A DNA stretch of 64,000 nucleotides from Dermanyssus gallinae (taxonomy: Eukaryota > Arthropoda > Arachnida > Mesostigmata > Dermanyssidae), in assembly GCA_003439945.1 (NCBI GenBank), contig QVRM01006455.1:1-64000 (forward strand), written 5' to 3'. Made by a program: the position numbers and the translations under genes. Shown in pieces: positions 11,736 to 22,621 of the stretch. How positions within the stretch are numbered: the first letter of the stretch is position 1; each line of letters begins with the position of its first letter. A model generated the notes under the pieces. That model worked only from the letters and a program-made list of their open reading frames with translations, was not told the origin of the DNA and did not search any database.

Positions 11736-12447
11736 TAGACTACCAGTAGCAGACAGCCCTTATTAAGAACACGCGCTCCTCTCCACTAAGCTCTGCTGAA
11801 TAGAGTGGAGCTCACTAACCGTATTAAGTTTCTGACTGATCTATATATATATATATATACATCCCTATATATTTACTACGGATACTATTTAGGCAAATCG
11901 ACCAAAGGACGTGAAAAAGCTCTTGAACATGCTCAAGAAACCCGATAGCGTCTTTTGGTTAGCGGTGGCTGCCTGTCTTTGCTCACTCGCGACGTGTTTT
12001 CTTCTCGGTGGCCTTCTTATTTGAACACAGATCTTGTGCAAACAGAAAAGAGCCAGCCTCAATCTTCAGAACCCCAGTAACGGTAAGAGCAAATACTAGG
12101 GCTCTGCAGGTGTTATATATAAATATATATATATATATATATAGGGTTTGATCCATAAGTCCGTTTGGAAAGTTGCACGCGCCGAACTGCGCAGTCCGCG
12201 GGGAGGATGCAAATTGTTGTTGGGAGAGGGTTGTTTGTTTACATGGCGGTTTCTTTTTTTTTCTTTATGTTTATTCCTTTAATACAGGTGGCAAGTTTAA
12301 GCCAGAGCACGCTGATTGTCGAAAACTCTTATCGTGCGAGCGTGATTGCTTTCCCAAAATACTTGTCCACTATCCTCCGCGTATACTGGTACTCGTTCTC
12401 AGGCTCAATATTGTTGATCTATTTACTCATCTAATAACCTTTTTCTA

Positions 12448-12484
<37 letters not shown>

Positions 12485-12590
12485 AAGACGCAGCACGAGA
12501 AGAACAATCATCGTTTAGAAAATTAAAGTCGCCCCATACGGCTCTGCGCCAATTGCTAGCAGAGGTTTGGGAAACTAGCCGAGCCAAGAA
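11736..12590. other. no gene; TA tracts and a possible transposon terminus
   Basis: TA tracts at about 11842-11862, 12116-12143 and 12449-12481. The sequence gggtttgatccataagtccg at 12144 resembles a mariner-type terminal repeat next to a TA tract, but no transposase frame follows. Short pyrimidine-rich open frames at 12165-12448 look like chance. Confidence 0.4.
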
Positions 12591-13404
12591 GACCGGTGGT
12601 ACTTATAGATCTTAAGGCCGCCTTTAACCTAGCGCCGAGAAACATAATTATGAAGAAGTTAGACTTGCAAGGAGTTCTGGTTCAGCTGTTAAACATTTTA
12701 GGGGCCATTCTTCGCGAGAGGTACAGTATGCATCGACAACGGTATAGGGATTGTAGGAAGAGTAAAGCAAACTACAGGCGTGGCTCAAGGCGACGGACCC
12801 GTTTGCTTTTTTCGGTACTATTGGGAGGGCTACCTAACCGAGTGAGGCAGGGGTGGACTCGAGACTGGGCAAGTACTTTAATGTATGCAGATGACATTGC
12901 GATCTGTGGTAGGAGTCTATTTAGGGTTAAACAGGGACTGAAAAGAATAATTGATTATATGGAAGAGATGAGGCTTAGCATAAACTGGCAACACACAGTA
13001 GCACTTAAGTTTTGACGAGGGGGTCGATTAGCAAAAGACGACGTTCTTCGAGCCAGGGGCAATGTAGTACATTTTGTAAATAAATTCGCTTATCTGGGAG
13101 TCAGTATAACAAATGCTAGCAGTTTCCGAAACCATATAGAGTGCAGAGTAATTAAAGCATTTCGAGCGGCGGCAGCAATTATTATTAAGAACCCGCAAAT
13201 GTTGTCAATACATACCGCGCCCGCCCTTTTCAAGATTAAAATAGAACCAATAGCAACATTCGGTATATCACTTATATGGGTAAATTTGGGAGAAACAGTG
13301 CTACAGTTACTAGATAGAGCCATACATTTATTTATGAAACAGATTCTGGGGTTAGCCAATACTTGTAGGAATAGAATAGTTCATATCTTAGAGGTGGGAC
13401 CTTA
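12590..13404 (+). mobile_element. LINE reverse transcriptase fragment, 5'-truncated
   Basis: The frame from 12596 begins inside the RT palm (LIDLKAAFNLAPRNIIMKKL). LMYADDIAICGRSLF near 12880 carries the YADD catalytic block. The frame stops at 13013-13015 and resumes as VNKFAYLGVSITNASSFRNH (from about 13075), the region after the palm. The later part, IEPIATFGISLIWVNLGE to ILGLANTCRNRIVHILEVGP, resembles the same region of the LINE at 18976-20593, so the two probably belong to one clade. Fingers and endonuclease are missing. Confidence 0.75.
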
Positions 13405-14639
13405 ATGACACAGAACTACAACTTCGATAGGGTTTACCTAGGACGAGAGCGTTTGAGGCCTATACTATGAAGTGAAAAAAGTAAAGGAAATCGATTTACT
13501 ACAGTAGCGATGACGGCCTGGCGAGCAGCCTGATTGAGGAACAGACATTTAAATACGGCGTTTGCAGCTCAATATATTGATGGCAGTAATTTTAGAACCC
13601 ACGGCAGGGAAAGCACTGGGACTGCTATCATAAATTACAGGGAACACCTTCCTCAAAATCACTAGTAAATGCTTGTTATCGACCTTGCCAGCTTTTTCCA
13701 ATTATCCATATGCCAACAGAAGGTCTGAAGAGGAAATGCAACATTTAAACGAATTTGCGTGCGCAGTATGCTTCGTTGTAGTTTCATTGATTAAGGTATT
13801 TTTTTATCGCGTGGAAAATAATGGCTGTGTAACTACCAACGCATGCCTGTCTAACCATCCGTAGAATAGTATACTTGCTTTGGCATATCTGTTAATGTTG
13901 CTACTATATAAAATATATCAATGTATAATCCATATAACCTTAACCATAAAAAAGTTATCAATCAGGCAACTTGCATATGCCAACTTATTACTATAGCCAA
14001 GTATTGTATTTAATAGGCGATGCGCCGCAAAAATTGCTAATTGCTAATCTCCAAATAATTACAGGCAAGAGAAAGCATACCGCACTTCAAACATTTGGGT
14101 ACGCAGGAACTTTAAGAAGGACCAATTAAGGACCGAATTATTCAATCGTATCAGAATGAGGAAAGCTCGGAATTTGTCGTTTACGTTAGTAAAAAAATGT
14201 TTTTTGTATGATAGACCAAGCTGCACTGTTACTGGGACCTATACTTTTAAAAGCGGACAATCTAGTGTTCTGTGAGGTTGCATACTTTAAGTATTCAATA
14301 CGCAACAGGTTCTACCTCTAGCAAGCCCAACTACGTTGGCAGAGTATGTGAGCGAGCTTGGCTTCGAGATTTATACAAGAAAGTCGGTAGCCATGAACCC
14401 ACTGGCGTAGAGTGACGCGTTCAGACTAGAACAGGGAGAAGTCAATGTTTGCAAAAAGATTTAAACAACTGGACACCTGACCTCATCGTTCGCTGCGCAC
14501 ATTGAAGAAAGGGTATGTGAATCAATGGTTGCGCCAACGACACCAAATAGCCCATAGAAGCTTTCACTCATGGTAGCGCTAACCCTTTTCGATATGAAAA
14601 CAAAATAAATTGCTTCATAGGGCACCCAGCTCCTCTGGG
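13405..14639. other. no confident gene; possible LINE 3' remainder
   Basis: Probably includes the decayed 3' end of the preceding LINE, but no zinc finger or tail could be fixed. Short frames only. Confidence 0.4.
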
Positions 14640-14775
14640 CGCGGCAAAGTGCCTCGTGTAGGGTTAAGCAGCGGTCGTTAGCGCCAATGGCAAAGCAAGC
14701 AAAAGACATGGCGCCAAATGAAGATGCCGCTACCCTAGTAGCGAAGACACCGGAAGTCACTAGATGGGGGGGCCA
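14640..14775 (+). mobile_element. LTR fragment, opposite orientation to the other copies
   Basis: The reverse complement of this stretch (tagtgacttccggtgtcttc, then catcttcatttggcgccatg) matches the repeat at 15222-15502, 57440-57712 and 61845-62120 (tagtgacttcccgcgtcttc ... catcttctatttggcgccgt). It is therefore a partial copy in the other orientation. Confidence 0.55.
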
Positions 14776-14847
14776 ATCTGTGACATACAGATAATGAGGC
14801 ATGAACAAAAATTAGTCAATAGTAGTAGTAGTTGGCGCGAAGCAGGC

Positions 14848-15200
14848 AGATGAAATACGTGAAAATCTTTTTCACGTATCTTAGGGCGGTCATCAGGGCC
14901 TGTTCGACTGACAAGGCCTCCTCGAGGAGGAACTTTTCTCTCACCTGTGGCATTGTTGCCTCCAGAATAAGCTGGAGCCTCAACACCAGGCCCCAAACGT
15001 CGAACTCGTTCCCCACCAGCAAGGCATCGCAGCGCCGCTACGTACTCACCTTTGTCGTCACCGGACGAATTCGTCGCAATGGCCGGTCCCTTGTGTTCTT
15101 TGAACATCTCCGTTGGCTTCGTCACCAACCTGGCGTACGACGGGTGGCAGGAACGGAGATGGGGGCGGCTGTGGCCACTGTAGCACTGGCTTTTTTCTTC
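14848..15200 (-). pseudogene. Ty3/gypsy-like gag fragment, frameshifted
   Basis: On the minus strand a gag-like segment runs from EYVAALRCL (about 15040) through VGNEFDVWGLVLRLQLILEA to VREKFLLEEALSVEQALMTA. The spacing of AALR, a central L-R-rich helix, a short L-L and a final A-L helix fits the capsid C-terminal region of Ty3-type retrotransposons. At least one frameshift near 15018 separates the upstream and downstream parts. No protease, RT or integrase follows; the next thing on this strand is the fragment at 14640-14775. It sits just downstream of a PBS-like motif and LTR, which supports the assignment. Capsid similarity is by eye only. Confidence 0.5.
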
Positions 15201-15201
15201 C

Positions 15202-15221
15202 TGATCCTGCCGCCGGCGCCA
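15202..15221 (-). promoter_or_regulatory. primer-binding-site-like sequence after an LTR
   Basis: On the minus strand the sequence after the LTR reads TGGCGCCGGCGGCAGGATC. It begins with TGGCGC and contains CGG-AGGATC, a layout known for tRNA-primed Ty3/gypsy elements. It is immediately followed by the gag-like segment. Confidence 0.45.
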
Positions 15222-15502
15222 GTTGCATTGTGCATTACCCCGGACGGCGGCCGTTACGAGTTCGCCAACCTCTCGCCCAAACGACGCAGGTCCTCTGCTT
15301 GCTTCGCTTTTACCGAAAACTACTGACTCATTTATTCGCATGCCTCCTTATGTGTCTCGGTTTACTTGCGCGCCCAGTAACTTCCCGAGTCTTCGCCACT
15401 GGAGTGACGGCATTTTCTACTTAGCGCTGTTGTTAGCTTGCTTTGTAATTGCAAACCGACGCTGTTTGTGCTCGCGCTGTTTAACGGCCGCTCCTATCTA
15501 AA
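15222..15502 (-). mobile_element. LTR (dispersed repeat) of a Ty3-like element
   Basis: The 280-bp repeat contains cgttacgagttcgccaacct, gtaacttcccgagtcttcgc and cgacgctgtttgtgctcgcg on the plus strand. Similar copies occur at 57440-57712 and 61845-62120, and a reversed fragment at 14640-14775. Its LTR nature is inferred from the adjacent PBS-like motif and gag-like frame. No second LTR of this element was found, so it is incomplete. Confidence 0.5.
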
Positions 15503-15559
15503 AAATAGTTTTCGAGCTGAACCTCAGCCAAGATTTAACTTTTCGCAGTGCTTGATAGG

Positions 15560-15675
15560 CGGCCCCCCATACATACAAATCAGTGCAACGGTGGGGCTCG
15601 AACCCCCGCAATTATGTGTCTTCTCCGGTCGCGAGGCGCAGGCGGAGTGCACCACGCCACCGGACTCGACTCGGG
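15560..15675 (-). mobile_element. tRNA-derived SINE (second family), minus strand
   Basis: On the minus strand, GGTGGCGTGGTGCACTCCGC (A-box region) and GGGGGTTCGAGCCCCACC (B box within a perfect T-arm: stem GGGG/CCCC, loop TTCGAG) lie about 45 nt apart. It continues into a non-tRNA body (CACTGATTTGTATGTATGGG). The missing 3' acceptor and the body argue for a SINE rather than a tRNA gene. It differs from the SINE at 5282 and from the SINE in the tandem array. Confidence 0.6.
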
Positions 15676-16229
15676 CGCTCCTATCTACCTTTCTGAAACT
15701 GCTATGAGGCATACAAACTTACTTAGAAACGCGTAATTCGTCTTGTTCGGAGCTTTGTCTTGGGTATTCCCTTAACCCCCCCCCATTCCTCTATTCGTAA
15801 AACAGACGGTTCCCGCTCTGAGACCCCGGCAGATCCTTAGTTGCTTGAGTCTCTCCAGTATTTTATAAAAATGACTGACATTGACCTCGAGTTTTACACA
15901 GCAGGGGCTATAATGCAGGCAACTCGGAGTGGCTGGAGAGGACGAATAGACATATAGTGGTATATTTCGCAGTCCACGAATTTTACCATGCTTGGGCTGA
16001 GGCCTCCCATGAGGTTGGTGACACATGCATTTGCAAATATTGTGGCAGGTTGTGTGCAAGGTCATTTGGTAATGAGTGCCACGCATAAGTTGTCTCGTAC
16101 GTGCCAACGAAAATATATTTGTGTACTTTCTGGCAAAAGTCCATACCAAAGCTAGTGCTTTTTGCGACAAGGAGGACTCTCAGGACCCAGTGAATGCTGT
16201 GACCATCTACCTCAACGTACCGCGCTGCA
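15676..16229. other. no gene seen
   Basis: Overlapping chance frames on both strands; nothing recognised. Confidence 0.4.
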
Positions 16230-17736
16230 GTCACACCAAAGCCCACACACTCCGAGCCACAGCACTTATGATTATCCTGTTACAAGGAGGAGATATCGAG
16301 GCACATCCTGGTCGTCCGTGTGTCACTTGTGGAGGACCTTTTCAACAAATCAGTAATAGAACTGTCTGCGAGAGCTGTGACAAGCATGTTCACACACAAC
16401 GAGTCAGATATTCAGAATTATGTTACTCGAATCGTTGGTACTAGTTCGGGCGTAAAATATGGCAGGAAGGTACACGGTTTAGGCCGTTTCGAGGCCAATT
16501 AAAACCATACAGAGGATTTGGTGCATCACAACCACCGTCTTCAGGACTAGGTAACAAACGACCCCGAACCGAACAGTCTAATACAATGCTGGTCGAGGGT
16601 AGCCCGCCAAATTGACTTCAAGTCGAATGCGACAGCAACACACTTGTTAACACGACCAAACGTGCAGAACTCAAGACAATATCCCAATGTATCCTTTGGA
16701 ATGTAGAAGGACTTCATTCAGTATTAGAAAATTGTGGGGAAATCGAGTTTAAACAATATAACATAATGTTTCTCATCGAAACATTTGTAACAAACACAGC
16801 AGCTATTGTGCTACACAAACTTAAGATCTACCATGGTGAAGCTATAAAAGCTTCCGGTAGAGGACTATCGAAATGGGGCTCTCAGTCGCTGTACGCACGA
16901 CCGAATGGTCTAGATTACTTAGATCCACGGCTAGACTACTTGTTGTTGAATAAGGAACTTTTATTTAATATGTATATACAGCCCACCTTACCGCAACGTG
17001 CCAGACATTTTACTTAATATAGGAGAGCCCCTGATGCTATGCACAGACAATTATAAACTCACTATCATAGCAGGGGACATGTATTGTAACCTCGCTAAAG
17101 ATAACTCACAAGCGACAGCTTTTATCGAGGGAGTGAGGGAAATGGGCTTGCAAATAGAAGGTAATTATTCTGACGCTACATATATAGCATATAATGGAAA
17201 AAGTGCTGTAGACCTAATTATACGTACCCCTAGTGAGCCGGGAGCTTACATAAAAAAAACATAAAACGAAAATTTCTGCACTGTAAGGTTACCTTCAGCC
17301 TTGCGCATACGAAGATAACTGGCCGTGACAAACGAATTTCCCTCGCCCGCAAAATAAGTCTCAGCAATCTAGCACAGGCATATTATATCTACTCCCAGAT
17401 GCGACCGAAGTAGACACATAATTTTACGAGCGTTCACTTTGGTGGGCCATTCAATCTGCAGCATTATATAAGAGGCACACTGCGACGAGACACAAGCCAT
17501 GGTTTGATCACAAAGTGTGCAAAACCATCAAAACGCGCCTTTGTTGCCACAACGATTGGAGCCTACCAGGGCTGGCAACCTATACGTAATAAATACGACT
17601 GCGCAGCGCACACAACAGGTAAAAGGAAGCATCCAGAAACCATGGATCCTCTTACCGAAGAGACCTGCTGTAGCAAATCCACTAATAAACGACGAAGAAT
17701 GGGTCTTGCATTTCACAGCCCTACTGAGCCACGATG
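16230..17736 (+). mobile_element. APE-type LINE, 5' half (2A-like motif, PHD-like finger, endonuclease)
   Basis: First half of a non-LTR retrotransposon interrupted at 17737 by a mariner. From 16262 the frame reads LMIILLQGGDIEAHPGRP, then a zinc-finger-like series CVTC ... CESCDKHVHT (16319-16404). After a break, the apurinic-like endonuclease opens with ILWNVEGL (about 16695) and FLIETFVTNTAAI (about 16768). Later pieces are TIIAGDMYCNLAKDN (about 17062-17105), where a GDFN-type motif is expected, and YNGKSAVDLI (about 17190). Frames change near 16440, 17010 and 17265. The end, WVLHFTALLSH (about 17700-17732), is the linker just before the RT and joins the RT half at 18976. Confidence 0.75.
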
Positions 17737-17738
17737 TA

Positions 17739-18975
17739 CAGGCAGTTCAACAGGTTCTTAAAATAAGCTTTTCAGAATTCGACTGCTTTTTTTACTGCAA
17801 CTTTTTGACTGCTAGCCGTCAAAATATTATGGTGATTGGCCGTTGCGATTTCGTTTGATCGCTTTTCCCGTGCAACGTATCGGCGTGATTTTGAAAAATT
17901 GAGAAAAAAGAGTTTCGAGTGGTTATCAAGTATTTCTATTTCAAAGGTTGGAATGCGACCCAAGTGAAAACTGAGTTAGACAAGGTGTACGGTGACTCTG
18001 CGCCATGTTTTGCCACTGTTTCCAACTGGATTAATGAGTAAAAAGAGGTCGCAGAAGCACCGAAGATGAACTACATTCAGGATGCCCAAAAACGGCAACT
18101 GATGAGGAAAACGTGGAAAAGTGCGGAACATCTTTGCCGCAGATAAGCGAGTGAACATTAGGGAGATAGCGGAGGCCTTGGGGATCAGTTTGGGTAGTGT
18201 GCATTTCATCCTGCACGGTAACTTGAAGATGAAAAAACTCAGAGCAAAATGGGTGCCGCATGTTTCCGCTTCACAGCGAAATTTGGCCAGGATGTCGAAA
18301 AATCCGTCGAATTTTTGGCGCATTTTCGTGATCGTCGGTGAAAGCTGGGTACATCACTACACTCCCGAGAGACCCAAGAAGCATCTCGCCAATGGTGTGC
18401 ACCTGGTGAAGGACCTCCGAAGAGGGTGCGGACAACGGCATCGGCCGGAAAGATGATGGCTACGGTTTTTTGGGACCAACGTGGAATAATTCTGGTCGAC
18501 TACCTTGAGAGCGGTAAAACGATCACGGGAGAATATTATGCAAGACTGTTGGACTGCCTGAAGCAATAACTCATCGTGAAACGGCCCGCTTTGCAAAAGA
18601 AGGTTGTCCTGTTTCACCACAATGCTCCTGCACACAAGGCGCGGCAAGCATCGACAAAACTGGCCCAACTGAGGTTCGAAATTATTGAACAACCTTCCTA
18701 TTCTCCAGACCTGACCCCCTCTCACTATTTCCTCTTTGGACATTTGAAGAATAGTCTCGGTGGAAAGCGTTTTTCCAGCAATGAAAAGGTTAAGGCTGCT
18801 GTCAATGCCTATTTCCAGTCTAAAGACGCGGAATTCTACTCAAGAGGTATAAATGCTCTGAAATCTCGGTGGGAAATATGTATTGAGCTTCTCAGGGAGT
18901 ATATCGAATAAGAAAAAATTAAAAACAAGATTTAAATTCTTGGTTTTCATTTTAAGAACTTGTTAAACTACCTGT
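17739..18975 (+). mobile_element. mariner transposon inserted in the LINE, inactive
   Basis: Terminal inverted repeats: 17739-17766 (caggcagttcaacaggttct on) against the reverse complement of 18949-18975, with about 80 percent identity. TA at 17737 is the expected target site; the right copy is mutated to TG. The transposase runs from the first HTH (GWNATQVKTELDKVYGDSAP, about 17951) through VNIREIAEALGISLGSVHFI and ends at LLREYIE with a stop at 18909. Breaks include stops near 18040, 18453 and 18567 and several shifts. The three catalytic regions read VIVGESW (about 18330), LFHHNAPAH (about 18610) and YSPDLTPSHYFLF (about 18700), so each acidic residue expected in DESW, HDNAPAH and PSDYFLF is replaced. 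Confidence 0.85.
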
Positions 18976-20593
18976 GCAACTGCCTGACAATGAACACGCA
19001 TCTCATATAGAGCCTGACTGGGAAGACTTAACGGAAGGAGAGGTCCGAATGGCTATACTAGCGAGAAAGAACGGAAAATCATCAGGTCCTGATGATATTT
19101 ACTACGAACATCTTAAGCAGGGAATAGACCACGTAGCCCCAAAGCTAGCAGCGCTGTTCAATGCATGCTTAGTACAAAGGAACAACCCCGAGCAATGGCG
19201 CCGAAGCTACCTGCAACCAATTTACAAAAACAAAGGCGACGCTACAGACCCAGCGAACTACCGCGGGATAGCATTAACTAGCATAGTCTACAAAATATTA
19301 ACCACACTAATTGTAACTCGACTATACAGCAAATGCAAAGACCTGATACCTACGGAACAGAATGGGTTCTTGGAAGGTCGCTCAACTGAACGAGCTCTCA
19401 GGGAAGTCCTTCGTCACGTGCGGAAACGTTCTAACGACGGACAGATGACCTACGCAGCGTTTGTTGACTTCAAAACTACTTTTGATAGTGTACCTAGAGA
19501 CTGCCTCCTGGAAATTATGCGGCAGCATTTTGGCACCAAAGGTCGAATGTTCAACCTAATGAGAAGCATTCTCACTGCGAACTACATCACAATGAGAAAT
19601 GGGCCTCACTGTATTGCGCAAGAAGTTAAACAGACAATTGGGCTAGCACAAGGCGACACGGCAAGCCCTTTCTTATTCATCCTTTATGTCACAAAGTTAA
19701 ATCAAATCCTGCTAAAGCCCCGCATGTATTCTACGCTGACGATCTTATCATAAAGGCCAAGTCAAGACCACATCTACAAATTTACCTGAATGAAATGAGC
19801 CAATGGTGCGCACAGTATAAGCTGACAATTGATATATCCAAGACAAAAGTTCTTCGATTTTCCCGAGGAGGTCGATACGCCAGTCTTGACTATATCATAG
19901 GGTCAATAACTAAAATATTGAATTGGTAAATTTAGCTATCTCGGAGTAATATTGTCCCCTTTGGAGTCAAGATTACTCCGAGATGGCTAAATCTTTTACA
20001 TATATTTTACAAAAGACATAGAGAACAAGCGTGCAAAAGCGATATCGGCCATGACGCTACTCAGAAATATTACAAAGATTGACACTAAGACTCAAATGAA
20101 CCTTTTCAAGATAATAATAGCTCCAATTATAACTGCCTTCGGGCCATTGCACCAAACTTGACCTTAGACAACATTAAAGAGATATATAAAATGAAAGCTA
20201 ATTTTGTGAAGTATGTATATGCTCGGACTGCCGCGAAACGCTTTAACAACGTTGGCGCTGGAACTATGCCAGGAGCAAACCTTTGTGGAAGACCTTATCC
20301 TGGACAAATACGATTTCAGCGCGCTGGTCGTAGAGCAATATCGCGCCTACAGAGAAAAGCGTAATTTGAACTTTGCCATAAAGATTTTCACCGGCGGTTC
20401 CGCATTCACGACAGACCGTTGGAAGCGGGGTATGCAAGCAAACAGACGCATACTCTGTAGACTTACCTGGCATGGCTACCACCAATATATATGCCTGAAA
20501 GGGTACTGTTTTGAAATAGAAGACTGTGTATGTAAATATTGTGGCACATGTAATATTGACCGATACCACATACTGCAATGCAAGGAAATATAA
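18976..20593 (+). mobile_element. APE-type LINE, 3' half (RT and C-terminal finger)
   Basis: Continuation of the LINE begun at 16230. One 259-codon frame (18974-19753) covers RT blocks: KNGKSSGPDDIYYEHL, LQPIYKNKGDATDPANYRGI, NGFLEGRSTERALREVL, AAFVDFKTTFDSVPRDCL (Asp of the first catalytic block) and IGLAQGDTASPFLFIL. The frame then shifts and VFYADDLIIKAK (about 19727-19762) gives the catalytic YADD. After further shifts, YVYARTAAKRF is followed by FTGGSAFTTDRWKRG and a terminal finger CVCKYCGTCNIDRYHILQC (20525-20581), then a stop at 20591. The RT core is well preserved, with only one frame break before YADD. An inverted duplication at 19930-19992 disrupts the post-palm region. Confidence 0.85.
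19930..19992. repeat. 21-bp inverted duplication inside LINE RT
   Basis: 19930-19950 (atttagctatctcggagtaa plus t) is the reverse complement of 19972-19992 with one mismatch and a 21-bp spacer. The left copy encodes the expected FSYLGVI-type segment; the right copy is an inverted extra. Confidence 0.8.
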
Positions 20594-20639
20594 GCTGATT
20601 CGATGCATGCAGTAGTAAAAGATGTTATTAGCCAATATG

Positions 20640-21499
20640 AAATTTAGGTAATATCTCCCAATTTCTGGTGAAATAGACTTGTATGGATGTAAAGTCTGCT
20701 AGAGGTAAAGCTCGTTCCGTGTGAAGATGAGTCCGAGCTATTTCTTCTAGAAAGGAAATGTGAGTACTCTTGAGACTTAAGCTGGTGTTGATAGACGACC
20801 AAATCTCTTTTTTGGCAATGCTCCAAAATAAATCTAAATGGCATCCAAAACGAAATGTTTGCCACTAAAAGCAACTGAAATTGATATTGCGTCTTCTACT
20901 TGTCTTGCAATAACGGTTTGTCGACTAGCGGGTAACCAAGGCTAATAACTAAAAATATCACCACTAAAATTATACATAGTCACCTGCGGCTTTAGCTTTC
21001 TGGCTGCCGCTCCGTTTTTCGGGGCAAGTTTCTCCCGTCAACTGTTAGGATTTTGACGAGAACAATAGAAAGCCCCACACCCCGTACGATAGTTTACTTG
21101 AGGTACGTTTTCGCTAGTGAACGCTTCCATCCCAACCTTAAGGCTATGTAATGCTGTTAAATATATAAGCATTTTAAAATTCTATATTAATTAAATATAC
21201 TAGTGCGGTTTAAGAAGTTTATTACATGTAAACAAGTCAGCACCCTACCAAAATATACAATGTGCAATTTACTGTAAAACAACTAGCGTGCTGTAAATCA
21301 GCCATTTTCGGTAGTTGGGCGGTGCCCCAAAAGACTTAACAAATGCTGACCTATTTTTAACAGGTGGTCAGCAAAATGTCAGTATTATACAAATAACAAT
21401 CATTTGTGGCCTAAACGTCAGTGATCCTGTTGTAAGAGTCAGTCGTGCTGCTTCGAGCTGCATTGTGCACGTATGTTTATTGTGGTTGCACACGCATGG
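20640..21499 (+). repeat. outer left inverted arm of the tandem array
   Basis: The reverse complement of this stretch is a diverged copy of the outer right part of each unit (compare 54560-55490). Matching landmarks: the exon 2 donor (aaat|gtgagtactcttgagac near 20756, against catt|gtaagtacccttgagac), the exon 3 end and donor (cttgag|gtacgttttcgctagtgaac near 21104), and gaacgcttcc. It therefore carries exons 2 and 3 of the same gene in plus orientation, upstream of exon 4 at 21552. Both exons are damaged here: exon 2 by small deletions and stops, exon 3 by a TAG about 20 codons before its end. It also retains sequence shared only with the outermost right arm (21336-21370 with 54576-54612). 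Confidence 0.75.
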
Positions 21500-21551
21500 C
21501 CTGGTATATACATCAGATATTATAATGTTCAACAAGTAGTAAATTGCTAAG

Positions 21552-21932
21552 GAATTGTCGTCGGAGCCAGAAGAAGACTTACGTCGAGAGCAGAGGCGGC
21601 GTGCTGTGAGAGCAAGGCTGCCTGCCGGATTGCCGGTGTACTACAAGAAACACCACAGGGACCTAGAGGATCTAGGCGTAACCATCCCCGAATGGGTGAT
21701 GGAAAAAATTCGGCGGCAAATAGAGGAACAAGGCTCATCCTCTGCCGATGGATTAGATTCAGATGATCTCCCGTCCGTAGTCGAAAGCTGCAGCTGGTCA
21801 ACGGTATCGTCAGCAGATCAACGCCGCCCGAAAAGCACCAAGATGATAATGGGCCATCATCTGAAATCGCGCTACCGTCCACGTCTTCCAGACTGCAAAA
21901 ATGGCTACACCCTAGGGTGTAGAGGAGGATAG
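21552..21932 (+). CDS. 3' exon of an unidentified gene, open copy (array unit 1, plus arm)
   Basis: The acceptor ttgctaag ends at 21551, and the exon is read in phase 0 from ELSSEPEEDLRREQ to a TAG after YTLGCRGG, 127 codons including the stop. The protein is strongly charged: an acidic start, an arginine-rich helix (RREQRRRAVRARLP), a central VTIPEWVMEKIRRQIEEQ, a Ser/Asp-rich stretch, then a basic tail (HLKSRYRPRLP). No family is recognised. It is the only one of 14 copies in the window with no frame break in this exon. The same exon occurs on the plus strand at 25970, 31385, 36256, 40864, 45464 and 50410, and on the minus strand in each unit's right arm. Exons 2 and 3 upstream (20640-21104) are damaged, so the gene as a whole looks dead or only partly captured. 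Confidence 0.5.
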   Translation, partial: ELSSEPEEDLRREQRRRAVRARLPAGLPVYYKKHHRDLEDLGVTIPEWVMEKIRRQIEEQGSSSADGLDSDDLPSVVESCSWSTVSSADQRRPKSTKMIMGHHLKSRYRPRLPDCKNGYTLGCRGG

Positions 21933-22567
21933 ATAGTGTGTTACTGCGTACTCGTATTGCCAAAGAAATAGGCGTTTATGACGACGTTCATTTCATATTG
22001 ATATGTTGTTAGTTTCTTTTATAGCGCCCAAAGCATCTTCGAAGCGTAGAGTGTTGGTCGTCTTGTTCATGGGGTCGCTTTCGAGCGTTAATAACGAAAA
22101 TCTTTTCCTTAACTAAACTGAATACCATGAACAAGCATATACGCACGATTTGGTTATGCAAGGACTTGGTGCTTAGCATTTAATTGCTACTGTGACTAAC
22201 TCATGTCGTCATAGCCGAACGCCAATGTCAAAAGACTTTCAGCCAATATAATATATACATATAATTCTATTTATTATTTTTGTAATAGCAGAACAATCAA
22301 AATTGTGCTTATCGGAAGAGGAGGTACAAAATGGAAGCAGTAAAAGCAGTACAAGATCGTCAGTACAAGAGGCCTAGATAAATTACAATTTTAACAAGTA
22401 CGACAATTTCCCACATCTGTTTCATTGTTTAGCGAAATGCGTGTGCATACATGGTATAGACAAGTGCACATTTTGTTTCATATCGTGTCACTTATGTCTT
22501 GAATTATCAACAACTGTATATATTTAATTTAATTTTCCTAATCAGCATTTAATGCTGTATAGATTTC

Positions 22568-22571
<4 letters not shown>

Positions 22572-22618
<47 letters not shown>
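22572..22618. repeat. (TA)n microsatellite in the core of unit 1
   Basis: Pure TA tract marking the edge of the transposase remnant. The corresponding tracts in other units are shorter (for example 37291-37303). Confidence 0.9.

Positions 22619-22621
<3 letters not shown>

Noticed and set aside
21547..21963. Minus-strand frame of 138 codons recurring in several units
   Set aside because: Antisense shadow of array exon 4; the plus strand has the acceptor, phase agreement with exons 2-3 and the charged-protein pattern.
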